Source: Wyeomyia smithii (taxonomy: Eukaryota; Arthropoda; Insecta; Diptera; Culicidae). Taken from it: a DNA stretch of 64,000 nt. The notes beneath the pieces are model-generated. The model made no database searches. It saw only the letters and a program-made list of their open reading frames with translations, and was not told where the DNA came from. Positions within the stretch are counted from its first letter, which is position 1. Each line of letters starts with the position of its first letter. Positions 23,876 through 35,119 of the stretch are shown piece after piece. The DNA lies in assembly GCF_029784165.1 (NCBI RefSeq), contig NC_073696.1, positions 236,443,392 to 236,507,391 on the forward strand, written 5' to 3'. The position numbers were made by a program, and so were the translations under genes.

Positions 23876-24472
23876 CCACCCAGTAGACTCGAGGCGACAA
23901 GCATGTCCCGTACTTGAGCGGCACGTCTCGGCTTTATTTTCATCCACTCGAGAGCCGATTACAACGCAGCCGAAAACAGAGTGCCTCTTACGATGTGTAT
24001 GACGGAGTGTGGCGCGTACTTGACGAAATGTACCCATCGTTAGGGGGTCCTTAGCAATGGATAACTTTTTGTCTCCCCGAAAAAGTCATGACAAGATTCG
24101 TATCAGATAGGAATGCTGGGGAGGAGAAAACATTTGTCCGAACGAAATTGTGGATGTAGGATTTCACGCAAACTTTTCTAGGGAACTGGCAACATTCTCT
24201 CAGTGGAACTTTGTAAGTTTGGTGACATTGGACGTTTAAGCAACTTTGAATATTTGCACTTTAAAAATAATCTAAACATTTTTTCAAAAATAATTCCTTA
24301 ATTTGCCGATCTTTGTTACACAAAAATATCTGCGAGTTTTGGTAAAAAAATAATATACAGAAGACTCTTTTATTTTTATAAAAAAAAAAATACTTATTTT
24401 CGAATGCTTTTGAGAACGGAAAGTGGCAAACTTCTTGAACTTACACAAAAATAGTTTTCTAGAATAAAAAAT
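23876..24472. other. Unassigned stretch beside the hAT element
   Basis: GC-balanced to about 24040, then AT-rich. No supported feature. Confidence 0.4.
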
Positions 24473-24487
24473 AATTTAAAATGTTTT

Positions 24488-25068
24488 TTTTTTTTTCTTC
24501 ACATAACATTTATTTGACACGGCACAAATACAATTTAATGTTTAACGGCGCCAATTATATCTGATGACTTAAAAACTAAAGCAAATTTTTTATCCTCGCT
24601 GCCGACTACGAGCTGAAATTAAGTCTAACTTAAAACTAGCATGGGATTTCCAATCAGTGTTTTGTTGTTCAATGGTCGTCTGATAATCGTCGAATGGCAT
24701 GTATGGATTCGTTCTGCTGAGCCACGATGTCGTGAGTTGGGACAGAGGCTCGTAGTCCTTGGGTCCTGGTTCTGTTGTGCGGGGTCTGGTTGCTGGTTTT
24801 GTGCTTAAGGTTCAAACGTGTTCTTGTCGTTTTGTTGGGTGTAGACGGAGGGGAACGGGACTAGACTGGGGCGTGGATGGATTTCAGGAAAACGTATATA
24901 AGGGACATGTAGGATAGGTCACGGCTCGCCAAGACATCACGAACAGGAACAGCCGGCTGTCTACCCTCGGCCTGCAGGGAAGCTATTAATTTAGACCTGG
25001 CGTCACGGTGTACAGGGCATGACCAAACCACATGCTCTATGTCGTGATAACCTTCACCACAGGCACAG
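24488..25068 (-). mobile_element. 5'-truncated I-like non-LTR retrotransposon
   Basis: AATTTAAAATGTTTT at 24473-24487 and 25069-25083 is the target duplication. A T-run (24484-24496) is the poly(A) tail read on the plus strand, next to the left duplication. The minus strand carries the C-terminal coding end of ORF2, stopping at 24861-24863, then about 370 nt of 3' UTR. Truncation at 25068 is typical of incomplete reverse transcription. Confidence 0.9.
24861..25068 (-). pseudogene. C-terminal fragment of non-LTR ORF2
   Basis: Reading the minus strand gives a cysteine/histidine segment CACGEGYHDIEHVVWSC, then a basic stretch, a hydrophobic helix (SYMSLIYVFLKSIHAP) and a stop. The Cys-x-Cys...His...Cys tail downstream of RNase H is characteristic of I-clade and related (LOA/R1-like) ORF2 proteins. 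About 68 residues remain with no internal stop, so the insertion is young. Reverse transcriptase and endonuclease are missing because of 5' truncation. Exact clade is uncertain. Confidence 0.85.
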
Positions 25069-25094
25069 AATTTAAAATGTTTTATATACTATTC

Positions 25095-25375
25095 CAGTGG
25101 TTCTCAACCTGAGGTACGCGTACCTTTAGGTAATCAGTAATGGCGGACAAAGCTAGTTTTTCATAATACTTTATTTGTTGTTCAAACTTCCTCTTAAAAC
25201 ATGACTGTAGCAATCAAACAAATCACAGCTCGATTTCAAACCTAAACTAGACTACCACAACATGATCTACCACTACTCTCTCCTACTCTGCGAAAATATG
25301 CCAAGCCAGGGGGTACAATTGATTTGGAAAATATTGCCAAGGGGTACGCGGATTAAAAAAGGTTGAGAACCGCTG
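25095..25375. mobile_element. hAT MITE, 281 bp, 8-bp duplication
   Basis: TACTATTC at 25087-25094 and 25376-25383. The inverted ends are CAGTGGTTCTCAACCT (left) and CAGCGGTTCTCAACCT (right, inverted). CAG(T/C)GGTTCTCAA termini with an 8-bp duplication are classic for hAT elements. The interior has no coding capacity. It sits just 11 bp beyond the I-like element. Confidence 0.93.
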
Positions 25376-25383
25376 TACTATTC

Positions 25384-25857
25384 AAAAAACCGCCTATGTA
25401 TTGTACAGTAGTTAGTTTTACAGGAAACGGCTTTTCTGAATCCATGCCTTTCTCAAAACTGCACGCTAAAATTAAAAAAAAAACTTCGACACTCATGAGT
25501 TTATTTGAAATAACAATCATTCCTAAAAAACATAATATCTTTGAAGAATGATGAGATTGTGATTTTTCCAAAAAACATACTCCTCCGAATTCAAAGTGGG
25601 TCAGTAGAATACATTTAAGGTCGCAATTCACCCTTTGGGAGCATACCACATGAAAAATGATAACTTTGAAAATATTAGGACGTGCATAAAAAATATGAAT
25701 CTCGGAGATGTATAGAAATTTGTTTTACGAAAAAAATCCAAAATAGTTTTGGCTACAGCTATTTGACTGATACACCTTTTTGAAAATTAACGCTTATGTA
25801 TTAATGATCCAAATACCCGTCGAAAAGACATGTGTCCTCCAGTTGAAAATGAATAGA
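25384..25857. other. Unassigned AT-rich stretch
   Basis: No supported feature. A 98-codon minus frame (25353-25649) runs out of the MITE end and has no domain. Confidence 0.45.
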
Positions 25858-26029
25858 GGGCCATCCACATACCACGTGGACAGATTTTTTACGATTTTGA
25901 CCACCCCCCCCTCCCCCTTAGTGGACAACTGCCCATATAAATTCCAAAAAAATTGTATGGACCGTGGACATTAGCCAACCCCCTTCCCCAGAGCTGTCCA
26001 CGTGGTATGTGGATGGCCCCCAACAAAGT
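25858..26029 (+). mobile_element. MITE with GGGCCATCCACATACCACGT ends
   Basis: About 26-bp inverted ends (GGGCCATCCACATACC... and ...GGTATGTGGATGGCCC) surround a C-rich interior containing GTGGACAACTGCCCATATAA. The copy at 61296-61443 has the same ends with the interior inverted. A target duplication could not be read here. Confidence 0.85.
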
Positions 26030-27119
26030 TTTATTAGATTAAATTATTCTTATTTCAGAGGTCGACATTTTCATGTCGATTTCGCTTAGCATAACTGATT
26101 CTGCATTTCGGGAATTCTTTCTTCATATTTTGGATTCAAAAACAATTATTACAGATAACGCCAGGCTCGGACGAACTTTCCTAAAAAGATTAATATAGCC
26201 ATTGGAAGAACTCGGATAAAAAAATGAAATCACACGAACAACGCCAACAACACCGAAAAGGAGTTGTGAAGTACAACTTGCGATGTACAGAGTCCAGCCA
26301 TAGGAAACCCGAAGCGCAAGTGAACAAAAAGCGTCAGTACTGGCGAGAAATTTTGCGTCGTATATTTGTTGTAATTATCTTTTTTGGTGGAATGGGGTTT
26401 GGCAATCAAAAAACACCGATGAAACCAATTTGATCCGCGTTTAATGAGTAATCTTCAGAATTGTGCGAATCCTGGTAGTGGTAAGGAAACGTATGTCTCT
26501 TCCACTGTCTATGACGAATTCTTGTTTCTAATGGCAAAGAGGGTTAAGAATGTCTCCTTACGAGATTGAAAAATGCCAAATACTTTTCAGAGTCGATCAA
26601 TTCGACGCCAGATGTTATTTTTGCTAATTAAGTTCAAGTGTGATAAACTGTGATGCTGTAAATATTTTTTTCAGCGCCGACATTTCCCAAGTCGAGAAAT
26701 TAGTTTTCTACAATTTCGTTCAAAGACAATCTTGCAGCAATTTTTCAAAGATTTTACTCACCTAAACTGATATATACTTCTCCAAAACAACCCATGAGTC
26801 AAAATGATCCAGTTACCTTTGGAAAAGTTATGTGTACTATAAATTACAAAGTTGTAGCTTGGAAAATATTTTCCTGTAAATGTATTCATGCAGTACGAGC
26901 GATTCATTTCTGTTATTTCGACAATTAATTTTTTTTCAATAAAATTTTCTGTTTCCCAAGTCATTTTTGAATATATATTATTGTAGGACAAATGTAACAT
27001 TTTCGAACAAATACCCATCCATCTTCCGTTCATTAATCGAAATTTCATAGATTAAAAATTTAAAACCAATCGCGGGTGAGGCCGTTTGGCATCACCTGAC
27101 ATATAAACTTGTATAGTTT
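26030..27119. other. Unassigned AT-rich stretch
   Basis: Short frames on both strands (up to 96 codons, minus, 26758-27048) without domains. No repeat partner found. Confidence 0.45.
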
Positions 27120-27550
27120 CCCGATCAGAAAGAAAAAACAAAAATCTAACAGAAGTTGTTAGTTTGTTACGGAAAAAACTTTACGGGCTACGTTTTCAAT
27201 TTGGTCCCATTAGGTGTTAAAATAACAGAAATTGAAACAAAAATGATTCTCCTAGTATCAAACACATATCAAAATTTGTTACTAATATATCAGCTTTCTA
27301 ACAAAATAAGATAGTATATAGAACAATATAATAACAAACATTGTTAGAAACAACAGGTTTTGATAAAAACGAACAATTAGTTAGACTTATTTCAGAACTA
27401 TTTCATTTCACGTTTTGTTATTATAACTCATTCTAATTCAATTTTGTTATCAGAATTATATGGAAAAATACAAAATTGTATCAAAATATGTTATTTGTAT
27501 CTCACGTTGATAGAGTTTTGTAACTTTTTAGTTATGCTCTTCTGATCGGG
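27120..27550. mobile_element. MITE with CCCGATCAGAA ends
   Basis: CCCGATCAGAAAGA at 27120 is matched by the inverted CCCGATCAGAAGAG ending at 27550. A weaker inverted match continues outward (GTATAGTTT against GTATAGTTGTTAA), so the true ends may lie about 20 bp further out. The interior is AT-rich, about 430 bp, non-coding. Confidence 0.65.
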
Positions 27551-27787
27551 TTAACAACTATACTTGAAATTTGTAACGATGAAAATATTTTGAGCAGTTA
27601 GAGAACAGATTGATCTTCAACATGCAATACAGTTTGTGCCAATCATGCATGCGGTAGCTGAGCAATAAAAATTTAATTGTCATTTTTTGATGTAAAAACT
27701 GATGTCTCTCGGCGGGATAGGGTTAAAATGAAAAATCGAGAACTCAAAATCGTGAATTTTATTCATTTACTCTATAAATACTGGTGA

Positions 27788-27990
27788 ATCTTTGGTGCTA
27801 CATTCCGATTAGGAGCATTACCTTCCGTTGATTATACACAGACTTTGCAGATAAATATTATAGTGTACAGGACAATTGCGGAGCTGAGTACCACGGACAA
27901 CCCACTGACTCCGTCAACTTCTCCCGAACCGAGACACAAACCCATAACGACTGCCTTGTTAGGCCAGCACCGTACCTAGAGACCAAATCT
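27788..27990 (-). repeat. tRNA-derived SINE, same family as 3083-3288
   Basis: The minus strand reads GGTCTCTAGGTACGGTGCTGG, CGGTTCGGGAGAAGTTGACGG, CCGCAATTGTCCTGTACACT, AAGTCTGTGTATAATCAAC and GTAGCACCAAAG, in the same order as the family. The B box is damaged (GGTTTGTGTCT). Confidence 0.85.
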
Positions 27991-29250
27991 CCAAGAGATA
28001 TTTAGTACATATATAAAAAGCGCGCAGAATGACAATAAGTTTAAGTTTTTTTCTCCGCCGCCATCGCATTGGCGCTGCAAAATCTAACTTTCCAGTCTAA
28101 AAATCTCTAGAGAAATAGTGTCTTTGGCAAAGTTATGAATAATCTTTTAATAAAAAACTTTTACAAAATTTTTTGTCTTCTAACTTCTCTTGTTTTGGAG
28201 ATACACCATTTCTTATGAGACTAGTCCTTAAAATTTGATTTATTTAGATATCTAATAAACTGTATCATTTTTTGTAAAACCCCAGTTTACATTTGAGCAA
28301 TTACTAGCGGATAAACCCTACAAAGGATGATTTACTATCATTATCACTACACGAAACTTTTCCTGATATGCAATTAAAAAAGAAAGTTGTGTAGATGGAT
28401 CGTATACAAATATTTCGTCTTATTTGAGGAACTGGTCTAAGATAAAACGTTATAATTCTAAAACAAGAAGAGTTAGAAAAAAAGTGTCTTCGGCAAAGTT
28501 TTTCAAGATAATATTATTCACAACTTTTTGAGAAGACCATTTATCCAAAATGCATGGTTGAAAAGTTAGATGATGTAGCGACGATAGCAGTAGAGTTCTG
28601 GACTAAAACTTGTTGTTATTCTTTGAGAAATGTTATATACTACATATTTTGTTAAGGTAGTATGTCAATAGAACGAGAATTTGGGGAGCAAATAACGAAA
28701 AAAAAAACCTGATTTTGAGCTCATTTTTAGAGATAACTCGGTCTTTGTAGAAGCTAGCTTTTTTATGCCTTCAGCAAAGTTGTGTGTTTTAATGATGTAC
28801 AAAAATATGCTGAAAGATGATGCCTTTTTTGAATTTTTTTTCGGCAATGTTTTTTTTTGTTAACAAGATTATCTTTAACTTTACCAAAGACACCATTTCC
28901 CTAAAGGTTAAGAACTAAAAGTTAGATTTGATAAGTCAATAGCGGTGGTGTTTTTATCGAAAATGTGTTGACATTGCTTGAGATTTTTATATACTAAATA
29001 AATTTTGAGGACATTATGCCAATATTGTCTTCTGAACATATTTGGTATTAGGAGAGTAAACGAAAAAAAATGTCACCGTACCGTGTCACCCAAAAAATTT
29101 TGATGACTTAGAAACTTGTGGTCTTCAGCAAACTTGTTGAGAAAATCACGCGCTTCTGTATGGTGAAGAGTTCAGTGCGGAGCTCCATCGCTATGTTGTG
29201 CTAGTGTTAGCGTAATTCTTTGTATTTGAAGGTTAAATTATCTTGCGATA
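27991..29250. repeat. Repeat block: CAAAGTT-motif family, several units
   Basis: Units carry GTGTCTT-GGCAAAGTT (about 28113 and 28478; a variant near 28768 and 29122), a CACTAGCG/GATAGCAG-like word, TATTCTTTGAGA-TTTATATAC and ATTTTGAGCTC. The same order recurs diverged at 45570-45880 and partly at 42770-42960. A unit near 28880 faces the other way (ACTTTACCAAAGACACC). Confidence 0.6.
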
Positions 29251-29599
29251 TATATGTGGTACTAGTGCACACAACTCTTAGTGTTTTGACATTAACCGAT
29301 TCCGATTGCTTTGGGATGAGCTAGACCGTCAGGTGGAAGAGATTCAACCCCAAAATCTCACTATTTGCGGCAGTGTTTACGACAGACTTGGGGAAACATT
29401 GCAGAAGAAGCCCTCGGAAAACCCACTCTTTGTATGCTTACGATCTGCGGAGCAGTAATTGAAGCATTGATCGCAGAATTAAAATCAATTCAGGTCAACA
29501 TGTTATCATGTCATCATAGAAACATTGACATGATAGGGTATAATTTACTCCAAGAAATATCAATTATTATGTTGCTGAACATTGCAACTTTCTAAGTAG

Positions 29600-30060
29600 T
29601 CCTATCAGTCCATAAACCAAGAGCTTTTGTTCTGCTGAACAACTTTGCCGAAGACCGCAGTTTTCTGAACGGTTGAATGGCGGAACAAGGTAAGTAGAAA
29701 ATACTGAAAATTTTATGCTCACTATTACCACATAGTGACAATTCACCGATCTATTAGTCGACCAGATTTTCCTTCGACCTTCTGAACAACTTTGTTGAAG
29801 ACCGCAGATTTTTAGTGGTTGAACTCGCAAGATAAATTCAGTTCTAAATACTCAAAACAACTTGCACATTAGCGTCACGTAACTGCAGAATTTCACGCAA
29901 ATTGTATACAAACTTAAAGCCTTCATCCTCCTGAACAACTTTGCTGAAGACCGCATCTCCCTAGTGCACACTGTTTCCAAAGCTTCCGTAACGTGTTCGA
30001 AATTATTTTGACTCAAAACATTTATTTCAGAGCCGGAGTGTCTTTAGCAAAGTTCTTCCA
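29600..30060 (-). repeat. About 148-bp tandem repeat, minus orientation
   Basis: GAACAACTTTG(C/T)(C/T)GAAGACCGCA occurs at 29637, 29784 and 29933, spacings 147 and 149. Read on the minus strand it is the GTCTTC-GCAAAGTTGTTCAG word of the blocks at 17851 and 27991. A plus-oriented relative lies at about 30038. Confidence 0.75.
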
Positions 30061-30298
30061 TTCATCATTTCTCATTTGATAGTGGTTTCCCATTTGGTTC
30101 CCCATTTAATAGAGTTGTTGCACTAATAACCTCACAAATATTTACAAAAACCGCAAATATTCGCAGACAAAACCATTTCTGTATTGAAGTATAAGTCAAA
30201 CATCATTTAATCTAAATAAAGGTATTTGTCTCTCTTTGCAGAAGTTAGTAAGTAAATTTGTATATGATTTTATTGATTGTATTCAGTAACTAAAAAAA

Positions 30299-30502
30299 TC
30301 TCCTAGATGGTCTCGAGGTACGATGCTGGCCCAACAAGCCAGTCGTCGTGGGTTCGAGTCTCGGCTCGGGAGAGACTGTTAGTGTCAGTAGGATCGTAAC
30401 GCAAATGTCCTGTACACTAAACAGTCGGCTGCAAAGCCTGTGTATAAATAAACAGAAGGTCAAATTCCGAGTCGAAATATAGCACCAAGGCTTTTCTTTT
30501 TT
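30299..30502 (+). repeat. tRNA-derived SINE
   Basis: A near-complete copy with TCTCGAGGTACGATGCTGG, an intact B box GGTTCGAGTCT, GAGAGACTGTTAGTGTCAG and CACCAAGGCTTTT. TAACTAAAAAA flanks it at 30287-30297 and 30503-30513 and is the likely target duplication. It lacks about 10 bp present in other copies (GTAACGCAAATG). Confidence 0.88.
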
Positions 30503-30513
30503 TAACTAAAAAA

Positions 30514-32186
30514 TATAATATATAAAAATAAATTTTCTTAGGTGAAATTGTATGAAAATAACACTGAAGAACATTAAAAAATTATCGAAATCACTATTAA
30601 ATTATTTTTAATAGTTTAAATTACTATTATACTGGAAAAATAAATTATAAGAGGCATTCTATAGAAAACTCCACAGAAGTCTATTGAAGTAGGTATAAAA
30701 AAGTTGTTTACCTTGAAATGTACCAGAATTTTACCAAATAAAGTGGATTTTACATGCAGAAATTAAGAAAAAAATTAAATTCGTTTATCATCTCTAGGTA
30801 GATTAAGCACAAAACTGTAACTTGCTGGAGACCTATTTTCGATTAAATTTGCAGCTTTGAAAAGAGTATGCTGTGTGTGCCGCTCAGTGTATAGCAACGG
30901 CCAGTTAATTACGTGAAAACAACGATAGCTGCTAGCGACATGAAATAAGTGCATTATCTCAATCAAAATCTTTATTTACTGAAGATTTACAAAAGATAAC
31001 AATAAACTTTCTCTTTGAAACTATGTGTTTTGTTATAGTTAACAGTATTATGAAACATTGAAAAATTGTAGAAAATCACTTTGAACAATACCGTGGAATG
31101 GGGTGAAATTGATCACTTGAAAATTCGTGATACAGAATGCTAATCAAAAGATATTGCCCTTACAACACTACGCAATGTTACCGTGCCCTTAAACGCAACT
31201 TTTGCATGATTCACAAACTGTCAAAGTTAACCCTTGCATGCCCGGTGCAATTTTTCATATTTTCGAAAAATTCATCTAACACAGTCAACACTCAATCGAA
31301 CTTGATCAAACAAGTTTTCAAATAACAAGAAAAATATTGAATTTACTTGAAGTAATCTTAGTTGAGGGTTAATTACGTTAAATTTGGAGAAGTGAGTAAA
31401 GTTTGATAAAAGCTCAAAAAATGTAATTTTCAACAATGATCATTCCATACCAATCAAGAAATACTGATGAATTCGCAGTAAACCGCAGAAATTTTAATTT
31501 CGGAGCTAGTTTTTGAGCTTTTGCAACAAACCGAATTGAAATCGGTCTAACGACGATCAAATAAGAGCAAATTTAGCAACAAGCAGCTCGTGAACCAAAA
31601 TAAACAAATTTAACCTGAAATATCATTATTTTCGTTTCCAAACAAGCTGCAAATGATATTTTTCAGTACGATAATTATCATTTTTCTTTAGCATATCGAA
31701 AAAAAGCACATTGCCAAAAGAATGTATGCATTACAATGGTGATCAATTTCACCCCAATTTACCTCATAGCCATAGCGGTTTACTGGAGCACATACCAGTA
31801 CTTGTTTTAAAATTATACTATTTCGGGAAAAATGTACATGAAGCTAGTTAATTGGAAATTGTTATAAAAATTGATCAATTTCATCCTGTAACATGGAAAT
31901 GTTGAAAAAAAAAACAACTTTTTACATAATATTTCCAACAAAATTCAGAACATCGTTTAGTTTTTAATTAACAAATTTTCCCGCAACGAAGCAAAACAAA
32001 GCTTGTTCCTAGAAGAACTTTTCATGTTAAAGTGCTCATGTTACAACTTATATTTGGCCAGGAAACGACATAAAATATTAGTGCTCTTAAGGTTTTTTTA
32101 ACCAGTTTCTAGTCTTCTATAACGTTTCTTGGTATAGTTAAGGTTTCAATGCGGATGATTAACTTAGTTACGATTCGGCCGCAAAG
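30514..32186. other. AT-rich stretch, nothing recognised
   Basis: Frames of 60 codons or so without domains; no repeat partners detected. Confidence 0.5.
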
Positions 32187-32507
32187 ATGGTGCTGCATTA
32201 CGGTTTTTTCCTATATGGACTCATCGCTGCGACCAGAAATATTGTTTTTTATGGGATATCGCCCGGGTGTTTTCTGTATTCCGCACTTTTATTATTAACA
32301 TTATCACTATTGAGAGCAAATGACATGATTATCATGACTACTCCGAGCCGCACTGCGTCCCGCCAATATTATCGCTAATTACAATTTTCCGGAGAGGTTT
32401 ATTTTCCGGAGAGGAATTTACTTTTGTCAAGAGATATTTGTTAAGGTTTTGCAAAGTTCAACGTAAAGGAAGGGTTAGTGTGAACCTGAGAATTAACCTT
32501 TGCTTAA

Positions 32508-32649
32508 CCCTCTAGTGCCCAAACTAGTATTTAGATGCACTTCGAAAAAAAAACACTATGAAGCTTCATGAACATTTTTTAAGTTTTCATTGAAGCTTTT
32601 TAGAGGTTTAACTGAAGACCGTCTAAAGGCGGCACTGGGCACTAGAGGG
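32508..32649. mobile_element. TTAA-flanked MITE (CCCTCTAGTGCCC ends)
   Basis: TTAA at 32504-32507 and 32650-32653; ends CCCTCTAGTGCCCAA and TGGGCACTAGAGGG are a perfect 13-bp inverted pair. 142 bp long, with AAGCTTTTTAGAGGTTTAA inside as in 46610-46753. Confidence 0.93.
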
Positions 32650-32653
32650 TTAA

Positions 32654-33275
32654 GTGCCGTCGTGGTTTCCGCGGTCCGAGCCGGCCGCCGACCCGCCGTC
32701 GGAAGCGGCGGCCTCTCGCATACAAACGACTGGTCTACTGGTTTTCTAGGATGATTCAAACAGGTTATCTTTCTCTTAGTTAAGTCCGAACGAGCGGTAG
32801 CGAGTAAGGACAGCTTACACTTGGACAATAGAGTCGGGCAAAGGCCGCGAGTGTGTGTTGTTAAAAAGAAAATAGACCATTTTCTGATTCTGTCATTTCA
32901 TCGTACGCGCGGCGGAGTAATTCTTCATTCAACAATTGCTACCGTTTCTTTAAGTCGTTTCGGGACAATTCTTCCACAACCTGCCCTGAGGTTTAGGTTT
33001 CGTGCTGGGCAAAATTCAACACGACGAGTAGCCCTCTCTGGAGGTGGCGCTTAAGCTGCTCGTTTATACGTCCTGGAAAGTATTTAGTATACGGAACACA
33101 TCGCGGCCTGTGGGCCAGCTACATATGCTCTTTGTGCTCTTTGTGATTCTGCCATTCGTTATCCGGCCTTATGAAATATTCTGCCTTTCGTAATTATGCT
33201 TTTCGTGATTCGTGATTCTGCCTTTTAATTTTCTGCCTTTCGTAGGAGACCCCATCGAATGGCCTAGATTAGGGT
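32654..33275. other. GC-rich unassigned insert in composite
   Basis: The uninterrupted relative at 45240 has nothing between its TTAAAG and CATCGAATGG, so most of this was probably inserted. 32655-32730 is very GC-rich (CCGCGGTCCGAGCCGG), and 33165-33250 repeats TTCTGCCTTTCGT-like words. The origin is not recognised, and no terminal repeat or duplication was found. Confidence 0.4.
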
Positions 33276-33637
33276 GGCAGCGAAATTGGGTAGGTCACCC
33301 ACCTAAAAAAACGAACTGTGTAAAATTTCAGCTCAACCGGACACGATTGAGGGATCAATCGATCAAAGTTTTGATGTTTTGACCCTCGAAAATGGACATC
33401 CCTAATAATAAGTCTACTTTGAAATGCCTAATAAACATTAAAATGATTCACCAAACCACATGTAAATCTTTTAAATGTTTATTAGCCATCTTTAACATAA
33501 TTTTCTTATAGGAATGTTCATTTTCGAGGGTCAAAATACTGAAATTTTTTAGCGCTTTGAGGCACCCCTAAATCATGTCTGATTAAGCAGAAATTTTGCA
33601 CAGGTTATTATTTTGGGCAAATAACCGAAATCTACAT

Positions 33638-35119
33638 TACTTACTTACTTACTTAGATGGCCGTACGTCCTAAGACATGGCCTGCATGACGTGGTTCCGC
33701 CAATTCACTCGGTCCATGGCTGCCTGCCTCCAGTTCCGCGGGCACCCGGTACTTTGCAGATCGTGCTCCATCTGGTCCACCCATCTCGCTCGTTGCGCCC
33801 CTCGCCTTCTCGTTCCCGCCGGATTTGAAGCGAACACCAATTTTGCAGGGTAGCTATCCGGCATTCTAGCTACATGCCCAGCCCAGCGTATCCTTCCAGC
33901 TTTAGCCACTTTCTGAATACTGGGTTCACCGTAGAGGCGCGCAAGCTCGTGGTTCATCCTACGCCTCCACACTCCGTTCTCCTGCACACCGCCAAAGATG
34001 GTTCTTAGCACCCGACGTTCAAAAACTCCGAGTGCTCGCAAGTCCTCCTCGAGCATTGTCCACGTCTCATGCCCGTAGAGAACGACCGGTCTTATTAGCG
34101 TTTTGTACAGGATACACTTGGTGCGAAGACTCAGATTTTGCGACCGTAGTTTTTTATGGAGCCCATAGTAGGCACGACTTCCACTGATAATACGTCTTCT
34201 TATCTCCCGGCTGGTATCGTTATTCTCAGTTACCAGAGAGCCGAGGTACACAAACTCGTCGACCACCTCGAACTCATCCCCGTCGATTGTTACCGTATTG
34301 CCTAGGCGTGCCCTGTCGTGCTCGGACCCACCTGCAAGCATATACTTAGTTTTTGACGTATTAATCTTCAGTCCGATCCTATCTGCTTCACGTTTCAGTC
34401 GGGTATAGTGGTCTGCCACCGTCTCAAATTTTCTGCCGACAATATCCACGTCATCCGCAAAGCAAATAAATTGACCCGATCTGTTGAAAATCGTGCCCCG
34501 CATGTCAAACCCCGCTCGTCTCATAACACCCTCTAGCGCGACGTTAAACAATAAGCAGGAGAGACCATCACCTTGTCGGAGCCCCCTGTGAGACTCGAAT
34601 GGGTCCGACGTTCCACCCGAAATTCTCACACAACACTTCACATCCTCCATCGTAGCCTTAATCAGTCTTGTCAGCTTCCCTGGGAAGCCGTTTTCGTCTA
34701 GAATTTTCCATAGCTCTTGTCGGTTTATTGAATCGTATGCGGCTTTAAAATCGACGAAAAAATGGTGTGTAGGGACTCTAAACTCACGGCACTTTTGGAG
34801 GATCTGCCGCAGTGTAAAGATTTGGTCAGTTGTAGACCGTCCTTCCATGAAGCCGGCCTGATAGCTTCCTACAAACCTGCTGGCTAATGGTGACAGGCGT
34901 TGGGAGATGACCTGGGAAAACACTTTGTAGGCGGCATTCAGGACTGTGATCGCTCGATAGTTCTCGCAGTCTAGTTTGTCGCCCTTTTTGTATATGGGGC
35001 AGATAACCCCTTCTTTCCACTCCTCCGGTAGCTGTTCTGTTTCCCAAATCTCGACGATCAGCCGATGCAGCGAGCTAGCCAGTTTGTCGGGGCCCATCTT
35101 AATAAGCTCAGCTCCGATG
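33638..35119 (-). mobile_element. 5'-truncated RTE-like non-LTR retrotransposon
   Basis: The target duplication CCGAAATCTACAT lies at 33625-33637 and 35120-35132. The 3' end on the minus strand finishes in a (TAAG)n tetranucleotide tail (33638-33656) instead of poly(A), as in RTE-clade elements. It inserted into the foldback MITE. A tetranucleotide tail with a 13-bp duplication and an open frame up to the truncation point indicate a recent insertion. Confidence 0.93.
33670..35119 (-). CDS. Non-LTR reverse transcriptase, N-terminally truncated
   Basis: A 475-codon frame from the first ATG (35097), open a further 7 codons to the truncation at 35119. So the ATG is not the native start; the apurinic endonuclease domain and the start of RT are missing. 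Visible RT motifs, numbered from that ATG: YRAITVLNAAYKVF (about 47-60), catalytic block A FVDFKAAYDS (114-123), block B GLRQGDGLS (172-180), block C FADDVD (213-218), block D GLKINTSKT (242-250) and FVYLGS (282-287). The C-terminal region has GHVARMPDS and RARWVDQMEHDL, usual for RTE/JAM1-like proteins. The polymerase aspartates are all present. Transcription would need a promoter outside the element. It acts normally in target-primed reverse transcription on chromosomal DNA. Confidence 0.93.

Noticed and set aside
29600..30060. CRISPR-like regular repeats
   Set aside because: Spacing of about 148 bp with diverged repeats and homologous spacers; eukaryotic context and tandem-repeat structure.
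32655..32830. rRNA fragment suggested by CCGCGGTCCGAGCCGG
   Set aside because: I could not align it to any conserved rRNA core from memory, and the flanks are unrelated.
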